The notes under the pieces were generated by a model. That model saw nothing but the letters and a program-made list of their open reading frames with translations, was not told the origin of the DNA and did no database searches. Shown in pieces: positions 1-10,500 of a stretch of DNA of 64,000 bases; the stretch's first letter is position 1; each line of letters opens with the position of its first letter. The stretch is from Lolium rigidum (Eukaryota > Streptophyta > Magnoliopsida > Poales > Poaceae), in NCBI RefSeq assembly GCF_022539505.1, contig NC_061508.1:345973484-346037483 (forward strand), written 5' to 3'. Both the position numbers and the translations under genes were made by a program.

Positions 1-213
1 CTAAACCCCGTGTTTTGTGTGTTTGATGACAACACTTGAATGAATCTCACCGTGTGCAAAGATTGTCTTTGATAGATTTGCAAGTGCACAGTCGCTCGCT
101 GAACACGGCAAGATCGAGGACTGAAGCGTAGCTTATAGGTTTTATGGTTTTGCGTGTGTATCGCGAGTTGACATGGTTGGAGAGGAAGAGAGGAAAAAGA
201 TGTTTCTGCCTGA

Positions 214-561
214 CCGGTACTACCGGTACCAGGAGCGGTAGTACCGCTACCCTACTGGTACCGCCCCACGGTACCGCTCTGGAGTTCTTCACAGAAAAGT
301 CCCACAGAGTGCCTTACGGTACCTCTGCGGTACCTTGAGCGGTAGTACCGCTTGAGAGCGGTAGTACCGCCTCGGTACTGCTTAGGTACCGTAACGCAAG
401 TTACTGCACCACCGCTGTGGTACCGCTTTGGTACCGCTCGTGATCCAGTAACTCCCAGAGGCCATTGCGGTACCTCAAGCGGTACCACAGGCGGTACTAC
501 CGCTGTGTGTCCACGTGGCCAGATCCGTGGGGGATTTCAAATCCAGAGCGGTACTACCGCT
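214..561. repeat. Cluster of dispersed GCGGTAGTACCGC palindromes
   Basis: At least six near-identical self-complementary words lie at 214-226, 234-248, 338-352, 357-371, 491-503 and 547-561, each built on GCGGTA-GTACCGC or its variant GCGGTACTACCGC. Many partial GGTACC/GTACCG words lie between them. They all lie upstream of the TATA box at 604-610, so they sit where the U3 enhancer region of an LTR would be. The spacing is irregular, so this is not a simple tandem array. Confidence 0.8.
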
Positions 562-603
562 TAGGCGGAAACAACACATAACGGTTGGATTCGGGGGGGG
601 CCC

Positions 604-610
604 TATAAAA
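604..610 (+). promoter_or_regulatory. TATA box of the LTR-like segment
   Basis: TATAAAA sits in a GC-rich context (CCCTATAAAAAGGCCCC) followed about 30 bases later by a pyrimidine-rich stretch with repeated CTCTC, a typical plant TATA/initiator layout. It is assigned as the LTR promoter by position and composition only. Confidence 0.55.
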
Positions 611-1744
611 AGGCCCCTTCTTCCCCAACTCGTTTTTATCTCTCCTCTCTCTCTCCTCCATTGTTGCTGAGCTTAATCTTTGAGGATCTCCCCAACCATC
701 CAATCAATCTTGCCCAAACTTTGAGGAGTGGTGGAGGAGGCCCCGATCTATAGTTCTACCAAGAGAGATTTCACCAATTCATGCTAGTCCTTTGTAGATC
801 TTGGAGTTAGGGTTCCTATGGTGGGATCTTGGAGGAAGTGCACCTATGGAGGCTAGCTTGGTGTTGTGCTAACCCCATAGGTTGTTGGGAGCCTCCTAGT
901 GTTGTGGAGCTCACCCCAACCTTGTGAGGGAACCACCGCCTCGACTGGTGCCTTAGTGGAGAAGGGGGAGCCCCTTTGCGGAGCTCTCTCGAGGAAGAAG
1001 GTGAGGCCTTCCTTCGTGGTGTGGCCGCCTAGCCTCTTGTGTGAGGCTAGCACCTCCTCAACGCAGATGTACTCCCTTTTGTGGGAGGAACTGCGGGAAA
1101 CAAACCTTGCCTCGTCTCCGCGCCCCCGGTTGTCCCGCTCCTTACTCTTACTATCATGCTTGGTTCCTTTACTTGTTGCACTTGCCTAGGATCATACTAG
1201 GAACATCTCCACCACTAAAGCTATCACCTTTACCTTCCGCACCGCCAAAAATTGAAAAAGACTTAAAATTTGTGTAGCGTCCATTCACCCCCCCCCCCCT
1301 CTTGTCCGCTAAGATCCATTCACCTCTAGTGAACTGTGGATCCCGATACTTTTGCCTTTACTGATAAATTCAACCACTACAATCTTGTTATGTTACTTAC
1401 TACAATTCTTGTTCTCTTTAATTACTGCAAACATCTACTTCCACTTGATACGTCTAATGCTTTGTGTTCAGCAAACCGGTGAGATTGACAACCTCATTGT
1501 AAGTTGGGGCAAAGTACTTTTGTTGTGTTGTCTGCAGGTTCCACGTTGTTGCTGACACCGGTAGTGCACCCTACCACTAGTCAGCTAGCAAAACCTTCAG
1601 AAGTCACGCCTTTCTCCTACTGGTCGATTATACCTTGGTTTATTACTGAGGGAAAACTTGCTACTGTGCTCATCATACCTTCCTCTTGGGATTCCCCAAC
1701 AGTGTGAAGTCAGCGTAACGGTAAGCACCATCAAGCTATTTTTC

Positions 1745-1762
1745 TGGCGCCGTTGCCGGGGA
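1745..1762 (+). other. Primer binding site of element F
   Basis: TGGCGCCGTTGCCGGGGA lies 11 bases after the LTR end at 1733. This is the tRNA-Asp-type primer site known from Athila elements. Confidence 0.8.
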
Positions 1763-1992
1763 GAAAGAGGATTTCTGCAAGGGGAGTCTCTCATCTCCAA
1801 TCTCTTTACTTTGTTATAGGTTTCTTAGTTTACTTTATTTTGTTTTGTTTGCTTCATTATATCAAAAACACAAAAAATAGTCTCGTTTATAGTTGTCTTT
1901 ATATCAAAAACACAAAAAAATTAGTTTCTTTTATAGTTGTTATTTATGTTTCTTAGTTTTACTTTTGCTAAAATTGTCTATTCATGTTACTA

Positions 1993-2126
1993 TGTCCTCT
2001 GAGGAAATGATTTTCACTTTCAAACAAGGAAGTGATGAGTGTTTCAAGGAAGCTTGGTCTAGAACTAATAGTTCTTATAATAAAACAGAACCTAAAATGT
2101 CTCTAGGCTTGCTTCTTAGTAGTTGA
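1993..2126 (+). pseudogene. 5' fragment of Athila-type gag
   Basis: The 44-codon ORF starts at a good ATG and contains the stretch SFKQG-like 'TFKQGSDECFKEAW' followed by 'KTEPKMSLGLLLSS', which I recognise as the N-terminal part of a Gag domain of grass Athila-type elements. It then stops. The next 60 bases resume with the last codons of another element's ORF (SSLDNT, as at the end of the element A ORF near 35309), so most of gag and everything after it has been deleted. It is not functional. Confidence 0.65.
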
Positions 2127-2259
2127 GGTATGCGCAGGGCTCCCGCCATTTATAAATTTGATGCTTCTTCACTTGATAATACTTGATGTAAATACTTTCT
2201 GCGCCAAGCTGAAAGGCGTTAAAGAAAGGCGCTTATGGGAGACAACCCATGTTTATTTT

Positions 2260-2910
2260 TCATATTTCAGTTGGTACCAATCCTTCTTTTTTGTCTTTGG
2301 TTATTGACACAAACCGGAATAGCTTCTTTGCCACATCGATCTTGATCCTTACTCTAGCAAACTCACCAACAAACCCTGTCGGAAGTGCGACCTGGACATC
2401 TTTTACTTCACCAACAGGCATGCACATCCCTCGAATCACCGGTTCCTTCAGATAGTTATCTGGGAGTTGTAAGACTCGCACCTAGACAGCAAGCTTATTC
2501 AGAACAATGGTCCTAGGGTTTTGGAATCAGTCATACTCTTCCATCAACAACACATAGTTGTTTTTAAAAAGCCAAGGCCCCATATTCATAGCTTTATCCC
2601 AATCCGCAAGACATCCGAATTGGACAGAAAACAAATTGTCTTCAAGTTTTCTCGAAATCACCTCTTTTGCCGGATTCCAGGCCGACCTCATATCAGCATA
2701 AAGGGCACTAGGGATGAAACCCCTCGTCGTGTGTTCCTTGGCAATAGCCAGCCACTTCGCCTTCACCTGTGGATCATGCACTTCATCTTCCCACACAAAA
2801 CCATCGTCATCCTCCTCGTGTAGATTCAATCTACCAAGAAGATCATCCAAATCCTCCTTACTCCCCGCAGCCGATCTACTCGATTCTGCCTTCTCTTCCA
2901 TCGCGATCAC
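2260..2910 (-). pseudogene. LINE ORF1 remnant with DUF4283 domain
   Basis: Read from the ATG at 2910, the frame runs to about 2260. It is interrupted by two in-frame stops, a TGA at 2527 (after residues MEEYD) and a TAG near 2482. The N-terminal 40 residues are acidic. The following stretch, with 'GFIPSALYADMRSAWNP', 'LFSVQFGCLADWDKAMNMGPW' in parts and 'VWVRVLQLP'-like continuation, has the pattern of DUF4283, found in L1-type LINE ORF1 and related plant zinc-knuckle proteins. The 5' untranslated part extends to about 3008. The zinc knuckle and ORF2 are missing: the copy ends abruptly at 2260 against element F. A host-gene retrocopy is the alternative. The following 3009-3114 is unassigned sequence. 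Confidence 0.7.
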
Positions 2911-3114
2911 GGGGGCAAGACGATCCGCATAATGATAGAAGGTCTTTGATACTCACGGCGAGACGAGCCGCCGGAGGGACAGAAACCTTAGGTTTTTAGG
3001 CTAGGGGATACCCTGCACCAACCGGATGATCGTCATATGTTGATTGAGAGGAAACGAGCCATCAGGGCTTTTGCATGCTTCAATCGACATGGGATGAGAC
3101 TCACTGTGCGTGCC

Positions 3115-4250
3115 CGATGTCTACGCACGATTCTATTCTTGTAGATAGTGTTGGGCCTCCAAGTGCAGAGGTTTGTAGAACAACAATAAGTTTCCCTTAA
3201 GTGGATCACCCAAGATTTATCGGACTCGGGGAGGTAGATGTCAAAGATATCCCTCTCAAGCAACCCTGCAATTACGATACAAGAAGTCTCTCATGTCCCC
3301 AACACACCCAATACACTTGTCAGGTGTATAGGTGCACTAGTTCGGCGAAGAGATAGTGAAATACAAGTAATATGGATGATTATAAGAAGTAATTGCAATC
3401 TGAAATAAAAATGGCAGCAAGCAAACATGTAGCAGAACTGATTGTAAACGGTGTTTTGATGCTTAGAAACAAGGCCTAGGGCTCTTACTTTCACTAGTGG
3501 ACACTCTCAACAATGATATCATAATTGAATACATAGATATTATCTCTTCACTACGCTACTCTGAACCACTCTCCGATTTGATAATAAACACAAATTCACT
3601 GTGTAGGGCTCCATAAGCACTCCTTAAAGTTCGCGTTCCCAATCTATGGACACCCCAAGCTGTCACTTTGAGCATACAAAGATGTTACTAACTAGACACC
3701 AAAATTCATAAGTATTTCTATAAATTAAGCTTAAGAATCAAACACGGTGTGCACACAGTCACCTTCACACCGTTGGGCAAGATGTCCTCGGAGATCACAT
3801 AATAAAACTTCTTGATTAGCACAATAGTTGGAGAATAACATCTACAAATTCAACTAGATTACAAAGCTCACGATCACATAAAGATCATATCACAGGAGAG
3901 GGAGATAGACCACATAGCTACTGGTAAAGCCCTCGGCCTCGGGGAACTCCCTCCTCATCATGGGAGTCAGCAACGACGATGGAGATGGTGGTGGAGTCGA
4001 TGGAGATGGCTCCGGGGGCAATTCCCCGCCCCGGCAGGGTGCTAGAACAGAGACTTTCTGTCCCCTGAAACTTGTTTTCAGCGGCGGCGGAGCTACGGAA
4101 CTTTCCTAGAACGAAGGCTGATTGATTTAGGGTTTTTGCATCGAAGGCTTTATATAGGCGGATGAGATAGGTCGGTGGGGTGCCCGAGGGCTCCACACCA
4201 TGCCTAGGCGCGGCCAGGGCCTGGGCCGCGCCTAGGGGTGGTCTGGGCAC
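3115..4250 (-). repeat. Element D 3' LTR, first part
   Basis: The sequence starts GATGTCTACGCACG and matches, with divergence, the LTRs of elements B (21124, 30178) and E (44147, 51018). It includes the shared words for 'GTGTTGGGCCTCCAAG', 'CACTAGTTCGGCGAAGAGA' and the GC-rich stretch near 4020. It is broken at 4250 by insertion of element C and resumes at 42820. Confidence 0.85.
4148..4157 (-). promoter_or_regulatory. TATA box in element D LTR
   Basis: On the minus strand this reads CTATATAAAG, in a GC-rich setting, at the place where the sister LTRs have CTATAAG (B), CTATTTAAG (E) and CTACTTAAAG (A, plus strand). The position is conserved, but only this copy has a good TATA word. Confidence 0.5.
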
Positions 4251-5762
4251 TGATGACCCACAAGTATAGGGGGTGTATCGTAGTACTTTTGATAAATAAG
4301 AGTGTCGAACCCAACGAGGAGCAGAAGGTGTTGACAAGCAGTTTCGATGAAGGATTCACTGTAAATGCTCACAGACAAGTATTCGGGGGGTTTTGATATA
4401 GCATATAAATAAAATACAAGTAAGTAAAATGCGAGAGTAATAATTGCAGCGAGTGGCCCAATCCTTTTTAGCACAAAGGACAAGCCGGTTTGTTTACTTA
4501 TGATGACCAAACGTTCTTGAGGACACATGGGATTTAGTCTAGTGTTTTCACTTCATATTGTTGATTAATCTTCATTGTTTTGATAAGTGTTGTGTGGGTG
4601 AACCTATGCTAATGCACCGCCCTTCCTAGGACTAATACATACTTGTGATTAAACCCCTTGCAAGCATCCGCAAATACAAGAAAGTAATTAAGATAAATCT
4701 AACCACAACCTTAAACTCTGAGATCCTGCTATCCCTCCTGCATCGATATACCAACGGGGGTTCAGGTTGTTGTCACTCCGGCAACCCCACAATTAGAAAA
4801 CGAATACAAGATGCACTCCCCTAGGCCCATAAAGTTAAAGTATCATGTAGTCGATGTTCACATGACACCACTAGAAGAATAACACCACAACTTAAATATC
4901 AAACCATTAAATATTACTCAACATAGTTCACTACTAACATTTAGACTTCACCCATGTCCTCAAGAACTAAACGAACTACTCACAAGACATCATATGGAAC
5001 ATGATCAGAGGTGATATGATGATGAATAACAATCTGAACATAAACCTTGGTTCAATGGTTTCACTCAATAGCATCAATAACAAGGAGTAATCAATACCGA
5101 GAGAGTTTCCCCTATGAAATAATCAAGATTCAACCCTAGATGTTACAGCGGAGACGAGGTGCAGCGGTGGAGATGATGGTGTCGGCGGTGGAGATGATGG
5201 TGATGATGATTCCAATGAAGTCCAGCTCGATGGCGGTGACGATGGCGACGATTTCTCCCTCCGGGAGGGAATTTCCCCGGCAGATTGCAGCTACGCCGGA
5301 GAGCTCTTTTCTCTCTGGTGTTTTCCTCCCCGCAGAGGCGGCTGTGTCTATTCTCGATGTCCCCCCACGCCTTAGGGTTTTCGGAAGATGAAGTACGCGA
5401 AGGAGAGATGGCCGAGGGGGGTCGTGGGCCCCCTCCCCACATGGTGGCGCGGCTAGGGTGGAGCCCACGCCGGCCTATGGGGAGGGCCCATGGCGGCCCT
5501 CCTCGGCCTCCCCTTTTGGCTGGCTCCGTCATCTGGCGAAATAGGAGCTTCGGTATATTTTCCATCAATTGTTGATCTCCAGAAATATTGTATCCTGACG
5601 GTGCTTTTTCCAGCAGAATCCTGACTCCGGTGAGTAGTTCTCCAATAATCATGAAACATGCAAAATAGATGAAATAACATAAGTATCATCTCTAAATATG
5701 AAATATATCAATGAATAACTGTAAATTATGATAAAAAATAGTGATGCAAAATGGACGTATCA
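4251..5762 (-). repeat. Element C 3' LTR
   Basis: This is the direct repeat of 41301-42814. By eye the two copies differ by roughly 2 percent. The adjacent polypurine tract on the minus strand is CTAAGCTTGGGGGGAG, at about 5763-5779. The family begins TGATACGTCCATTTTGC, unlike the hairpin-beginning LTRs of A, B, D and E. Confidence 0.92.
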
Positions 5763-5910
5763 ACTCCCCCCAAGCTTAGACCTCGCTTGTCCCCAAGCGA
5801 AACTGAACTTGGTAAACAAGACCACATGTTTATGGAGTGAAGAGTCGATAAATGAAATACGGACAAGAAGCATCACATTAATTCACACAAGACATTCTAG
5901 TGAACAACTT

Positions 5911-6632
5911 TGTCGTCGTGGTGAATGAGCAGATGCCATGGGATGGCTTAAGTTGGGGCCGAATGGGCGCAAGAGGATTCGGGGGAGGGTTTGCGACTGG
6001 GTAGAACGAACTTCCGGATGCTTTCCTCAAGAACACAACCAAAGGCCGGTATGCAAGAAGAGAGACAAGAGGAAGAACTCTGCTCTAGATCGCTAGCTTC
6101 ATTGATCTCAACATGGTTACAGGTTTCTGAGTGTACATGAGCGTCTCTGGATTGATCCTCTAACCTCTCGTCCGTGCCCGTAATAGGCTATGCCCCCTCT
6201 CCTTATATAGGGGAGAGGGTGGCTTACAGAGCAAGAAACCCTAATGGCATCTTTGACTGGACAAACTACTTTACAAAGCTACTTTAATCATGGATGACGC
6301 CGGGGTCTTCTTTAATCAGGGACACTGACGTCCTCCGGCTTCTTTCAGCGTCGCCCCTCTCTTTGGCGCCAGGGCTCTGATTAAAGTCACTTTGCCTAGC
6401 TCATCCTTGTCTTCTAGTTCTGAAGAGAATCTTTGACCGGTCTTGCCGACCTGCCCTCCTTCCGGTATCTTCTTTATCCAGTTCCGGTATACCCCTCTGG
6501 GGATACCGGCCTGTCCTTACTTAGCCAAGCTCTTATCTTTGTGCTCCGGTAAGAATATTAAACCGGTATCTTGATGGCTCAAACCATCCGGTTTGGCATG
6601 CCTTTGGCATACCGGGGGTCATCCCCCCAACA
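5911..6632 (-). repeat. Element G 3' LTR
   Basis: This is the direct repeat of 19371-20092. On the minus strand it begins TGTTGGGGGGATGACCCC and ends CGACGACA. It is very rich in the words CCGGTAT and TACCGG. Confidence 0.95.
6195..6219 (-). promoter_or_regulatory. Element G LTR promoter, TATA box inside an inverted repeat
   Basis: On the minus strand CTATATAAG (6202-6210) is flanked by the perfect 8-bp arms CCCTCTCC (6195-6202) and GGAGAGGG (6212-6219). The same arrangement is in the other LTR at 19655-19679. It is assigned as the core promoter of the retrotransposon by the TATA word. Confidence 0.6.
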
Positions 6633-7030
6633 TTAGTCCACGAAGCTGGTATAGTCTGGTGGATTCTATCCATCAGACCATGCCAGGTTCTCTTGTTTTT
6701 AGGATACCGGTTTAATCTTTCTGGTGTTGAGCTTGGATCCGGCATCTTTGCCCGGTCTTACCTTTTCTCTCTTTGCAAGGTTCCTTCCGGTATGTTTTCT
6801 CCGGTATCTCTAGCATTTACTCTTTCCTCGGTGAAGTCGAGAATTTATCGGGTCCTGCGCTTGTCAGTGACATGCGCACTGTTAACTGTCGCGCCAGTGT
6901 CAGGGGTCACTTCCCCTTCGACTTCTGCGCGCACATTAAATGCTCTGCAGCGGATCCCAGTCACCGTTCCGAATCCTTGTGCACCTTCCTGTGGCTTTTT
7001 GTTTCCTCGCGTGTATTACCGTGCCATGTG

Positions 7031-7118
7031 GCGGCCCGTGGAGCGAACCGTCGCGGCCCGCGGAGCGAACCGCTGCGGCCCGACGGTTTTCGGCCCACCT
7101 TCTCTCTTCCTTTATAAG
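7031..7118 (+). promoter_or_regulatory. Promoter of the antisense gene in element G
   Basis: Two copies of a 20-base GC-rich word with a 22-base period (7031-7050 and 7053-7072, differing at one base, and a third start at 7075) precede a TATA word TTTATAAGG at 7111-7119. The gene's ATG is at 7580, leaving a 5' leader of about 430 bases. The leader may contain an intron (donor-like GTTAGG at about 7426, acceptor-like CCAG at about 7469). The assignment rests on position and motif only. Confidence 0.5.
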
Positions 7119-7579
7119 GGAGAACCGCCCCCTCTTCTTCCTCTTCTTTGCATTCTCCGCTCTTCGCGCACAGTGCTTCTTGCTCTCTGTGCCTCCGTCG
7201 TTCTCCGTCCGCCGTTCATCGCTCGAGCTCCGCCGCCCGGCGAACTCGCGCTGCTTCTTCGCCGGACTTCACCGTGCGGAGATTCGTCGCAGTGCTCCCG
7301 TTGCGACCGCTGCATTCACGCTTCCTCGCGCTCTTCTTCGCTCCGCCGTCGACGGAGTTCCTCGGCGACCGCAGGCCCACTGCTTCACTGGCGAACTTCT
7401 TCCGTAGCGACTGCGCCGCCTCAGGTTAGGTCTAATCTGAGTTTGCACCCCCTTTGCTTGTTTTCCAGATCTTGGGTCGATAGTGTTTTTATTTTCTCTT
7501 TTCCTTTGATTTTCCTCTTACTCGTAGATCTTCGCGCGGGGGCAAATCGTGGGATTTCTGTTTTTCTGCATCTAAACTC

Positions 7580-10500
7580 ATGTCTAGCGAGGAGTCTTCC
7601 TCTGCCTCTTCCTCTGCCTCCTCTTCTGGTAGCCGGCGTAGCCAATCTTCCGATAGATCCGCTGATTCAGTTCCGATGGATACCGATTCCGGTAGCCACC
7701 AAGAATCCGGTAGCCACCAAGAATCCGGTAGCTCTAGCCAAGCTTCCGGTGTAAATCCTTCCGGTGTCACTCGTGGAGCCTGGATGGGCTCCAACGTTAC
7801 TCAATATGAGATTGACTGGCTATACCGGTCCCGTAGGATTCCGGAGGGAGTAACCTGCCGGCTCCCTGGCGACGAGATCAAACCGGTGCTTGAGCCCGGT
7901 GAACACGTCGTTTTTGTTGCTCACTTTGAGCGCGGCTTCGGCCTTCCTGCTTCCGAGTTTTTCCGGAAGTTCTTAGATTTCTACGAACTTCAACCTCACC
8001 ATCTCCCTGGCAACGCCATTTTCTATCTTTCTTGCTTTGCCACCTTCATGGAGGCTTATATCGGCATTCGTCCCACTCGCGAGACGTTTGCCCGCTTCTT
8101 TTCTCTATGGATCAATTCCGTTCAGGGCAAGGAAATTCCTAAGCCCAAACCCCCCATTCAATGCGGGTCTTGTATCATCGGCTCCCGTCAATGGAGCCCT
8201 TTCTTCAAATTCTCCGGTCTCGAGTCATGCCGCTTATGGCAAGGGACCTTCTTCTACGTGAAGAACAACGGCCCCACAAATCTCATCGATTTGCCGCCAT
8301 TCAACCCGGCGCCGCCCAGCAGAGCCAACTGGGGCTACAACCCGAAGACGGATCATATCGAAACCAACCGGGTGGTACGCTTTATGGCGAACTTGGTGAA
8401 GGAGACTAACATCTGCTCCGTTGATATTATCCGCACCTTTATCTCGCGTCGGGTGCTCCCTCTCAAGCGCCGGCAGCATAGGATGAGCGAGATGTATGGT
8501 CCTGGTGATCCCACCAAGATCACCGGCCTTCCTCTTAGCAAGAAGGACGTCGTCCGCAAGGCTAAGCAGATCTGCCAAACTACCATGCCGGTTGATTGGG
8601 AATGGGGCCTCCTTCCTCTCAGCACTACTAACCCTCCGACCCAAGAAGTAAGAGATTACGCAACTCGGGTTGGATTACCGGTAACTTTTTGCTGTTGCTA
8701 ACCTTCTTTTTACTTGTTTTAGGCCAAGGACCGCTTCCCCACCATTCACGCAGAGCGACGCGGCCCCTGCGTGAAGCGCGCCTTAGATTCTGTTGACCCG
8801 GATCCTTACATCCGTTGGCGGGACCTGAAGATGGGCAAGACCAAAGCTTCGCGCCTCGGCCCGTCCGTGCCGGAACCAACCGGTTCCTCGGATGACCTGA
8901 CTGTGCTTGAGGTACTTTTCTTTTTCGATTTCTTATACTTTTTCCATTATTGCTCCTTAGTAGATGTTCTCTTAGCTATCTCGAACCTGCAGATCCACGA
9001 GCACGTGCCGCCCCTACGAGCCGAGGCCGGTCACGAGTTCGTGGACAAGCTCATGGCCCAGGGCCAGAAGAACAAGGCGCCGGCATCTGACGCCGGTTCC
9101 AGCCAGGCCCCTCCCCCAAAGCGCTTCCGGACGGAGCCCTTGGGGCAGAAGGAAGTAGGTATGAGGCGCTACAAGCGCAAGCAAATGCCGACCTCCTCTG
9201 GGTAAGCTTCCATTTTCTTGCTTGTTTCTTTTTACCAAGTTCTTTTGCCGGTTGCTTTTTTCCAACTCTTTCCTTTTCCTTTCATACAGCCCTGCGCTCA
9301 AGCTTGGCCCAAGGCCTGCGGGCTCTGAGGGTACCGCGAGGACCTCAACCCCTCCTCCTCACTCAAGCCCGGCACCATCTGGTGCCGGCAACACCTCTGC
9401 CTCCCCTCTGGGGGGCACTACAAGTTCGGGGCACGCGGCCCCTACACCGCCAGAACACCGCGCGGAGGAGGACTTTGTCTCCCCTCCAGAAAACCAAGAC
9501 ACCAGCGCCAGCAACATCGGCGCCGAGGAAGAAGCTGCCGGGCGGGCGGAACCTTTGGTTCCTCCCGTCCTTGAAAAGAAGAAGAAAACTTCCGCGCCGG
9601 AAACTTCCGTGCCGGAAAGTTCCAACTTGGGTGGCGCGCCTAGCGCTCCCCCTTATCCAAGAACTGCTCCAACGCCACCGCCGGATGCTCCCCGCACCGA
9701 GCCAGCCGGCGCCACTCCAACTCCGCCGCCGCCCAAGACCTCCAAGCTCGTCAAGGGAAAGGCGACGGCCTCTAGCGCCCCCTCCGGCGGTCCGCAGCCC
9801 TTGGTGCTGCATGTTTCCCGCGCCGCCAGCATCGCCAGCGAGAAGGCGACCGGCCTGCTTGGTCGGATCACCGATTTTAAGCGCGAAGGCCGAGAGCTGG
9901 GGCACCTGCTGCCCTATGCGCAGAAGTGGAACGCCGCGGACATGTCCCCGGCGACCCACGGTATGGGCAAGGATAGGCTGCCGTTGCCTGATCCTGTTGG
10001 GGACCGGTCCTCCGAGGAGCACTTCATGCGGCTGCGCCGGGCCGTCAAAGAGCTGGACAGCGCGTGGTACGACGCCACGAACAACCTGATGGTAAGTTCC
10101 ACTACCTTTTTTCAATTCTTGCCGGTTTATTTCCTTCCGGATCTTGTCTATGTTTTCCTCATCTTTTAAACTTTCGCCGGTTTCTCTTCTTTCCTGAATC
10201 CTGTCTATTCTCCCAGTCCCCGAGTTTTGTGTTGAGAGTGTAGCTCTTAGCACGAAACTTAACTTAAAAACACGCGAAACCGTCATAGCCAGTCCCCGAG
10301 TTTCGAGTTAAGAACCTTGTTCTTAGCGCGAAACTTAGCTTAGAAACACACGAAACCGGCATAGCCAGTCCCCGAGTTTCGGGTTAAGAACCTTGTTCTT
10401 AGCGCGAAACTTACCTTAGAAACGCGTGAAACCGTCATAGCCATTCCCCGAGTTTCGGGTTAAGAACCTTGTTCTTAGCGCGAAACTTACCTTAGAAACG

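Larger units (their letters stand above)
1..1318 (+). mobile_element. LTR-like segment, probably right-hand LTR of a Copia-type element
   Basis: No long ORF is convincing here. The segment has the architecture of a promoter-bearing LTR: a palindrome-rich stretch at about 214-561, a TATA box at 604-610, a pyrimidine-rich leader after it, and a run of 13 or so C near 1286-1299 shortly before the sequence changes into an Athila-type LTR at about 1319. The word TCCATTCAC occurs just before the C run and again at about 1315, at the junction. From memory, SIRE/Maximus-like Copia LTRs of grasses have a similar 'ATTCACCCCC' block near their 3' end, which is why I favour Copia. The left end lies outside the window, so family and orientation are inferred. 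Confidence 0.45.
1319..2262 (+). mobile_element. Remnant of an Athila-like Ty3 retrotransposon (element F)
   Basis: The 3' part of an LTR (about 1319-1733) matches by eye the corresponding part of the LTRs of element A, including the blocks after 'CACCTCTAGTGAACTGTGG' and the end in ATCA. It is followed by a primer binding site at 1745-1762, a leader, a truncated gag start at 1993 and then, after an internal deletion, the post-ORF block that ends in the hairpin TGGGAGACAACCCA (2236-2249). The 5' part of the LTR is missing, replaced by the segment 1-1318. The right side is cut by the LINE fragment at about 2262. It is an old, internally deleted copy. Confidence 0.75.

Noticed and set aside
5136..5652. 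ORFs up to 169 codons in the LTR of C, repeated near 42190-42741
   Set aside because: GC-rich LTR sequence read in several frames; His- or Pro/Arg-rich low complexity present only because the LTR is duplicated.
6693..7754. 353-codon plus-strand ORF overlapping the start of the antisense gene
   Set aside because: It runs through the promoter and GC-rich leader in a different frame, has low-complexity Leu/Arg/Ser composition and no domain; the frame starting at 7580 has the clear domain and splice structure.
9304..10286. Long ORFs in other frames over exon 4 of the antisense gene (261 and 307 codons)
   Set aside because: They are shadows of a GC-rich, Pro/Ala-coding exon; composition is Arg/Pro or Arg/Gly-rich and no domain or splice logic supports them.
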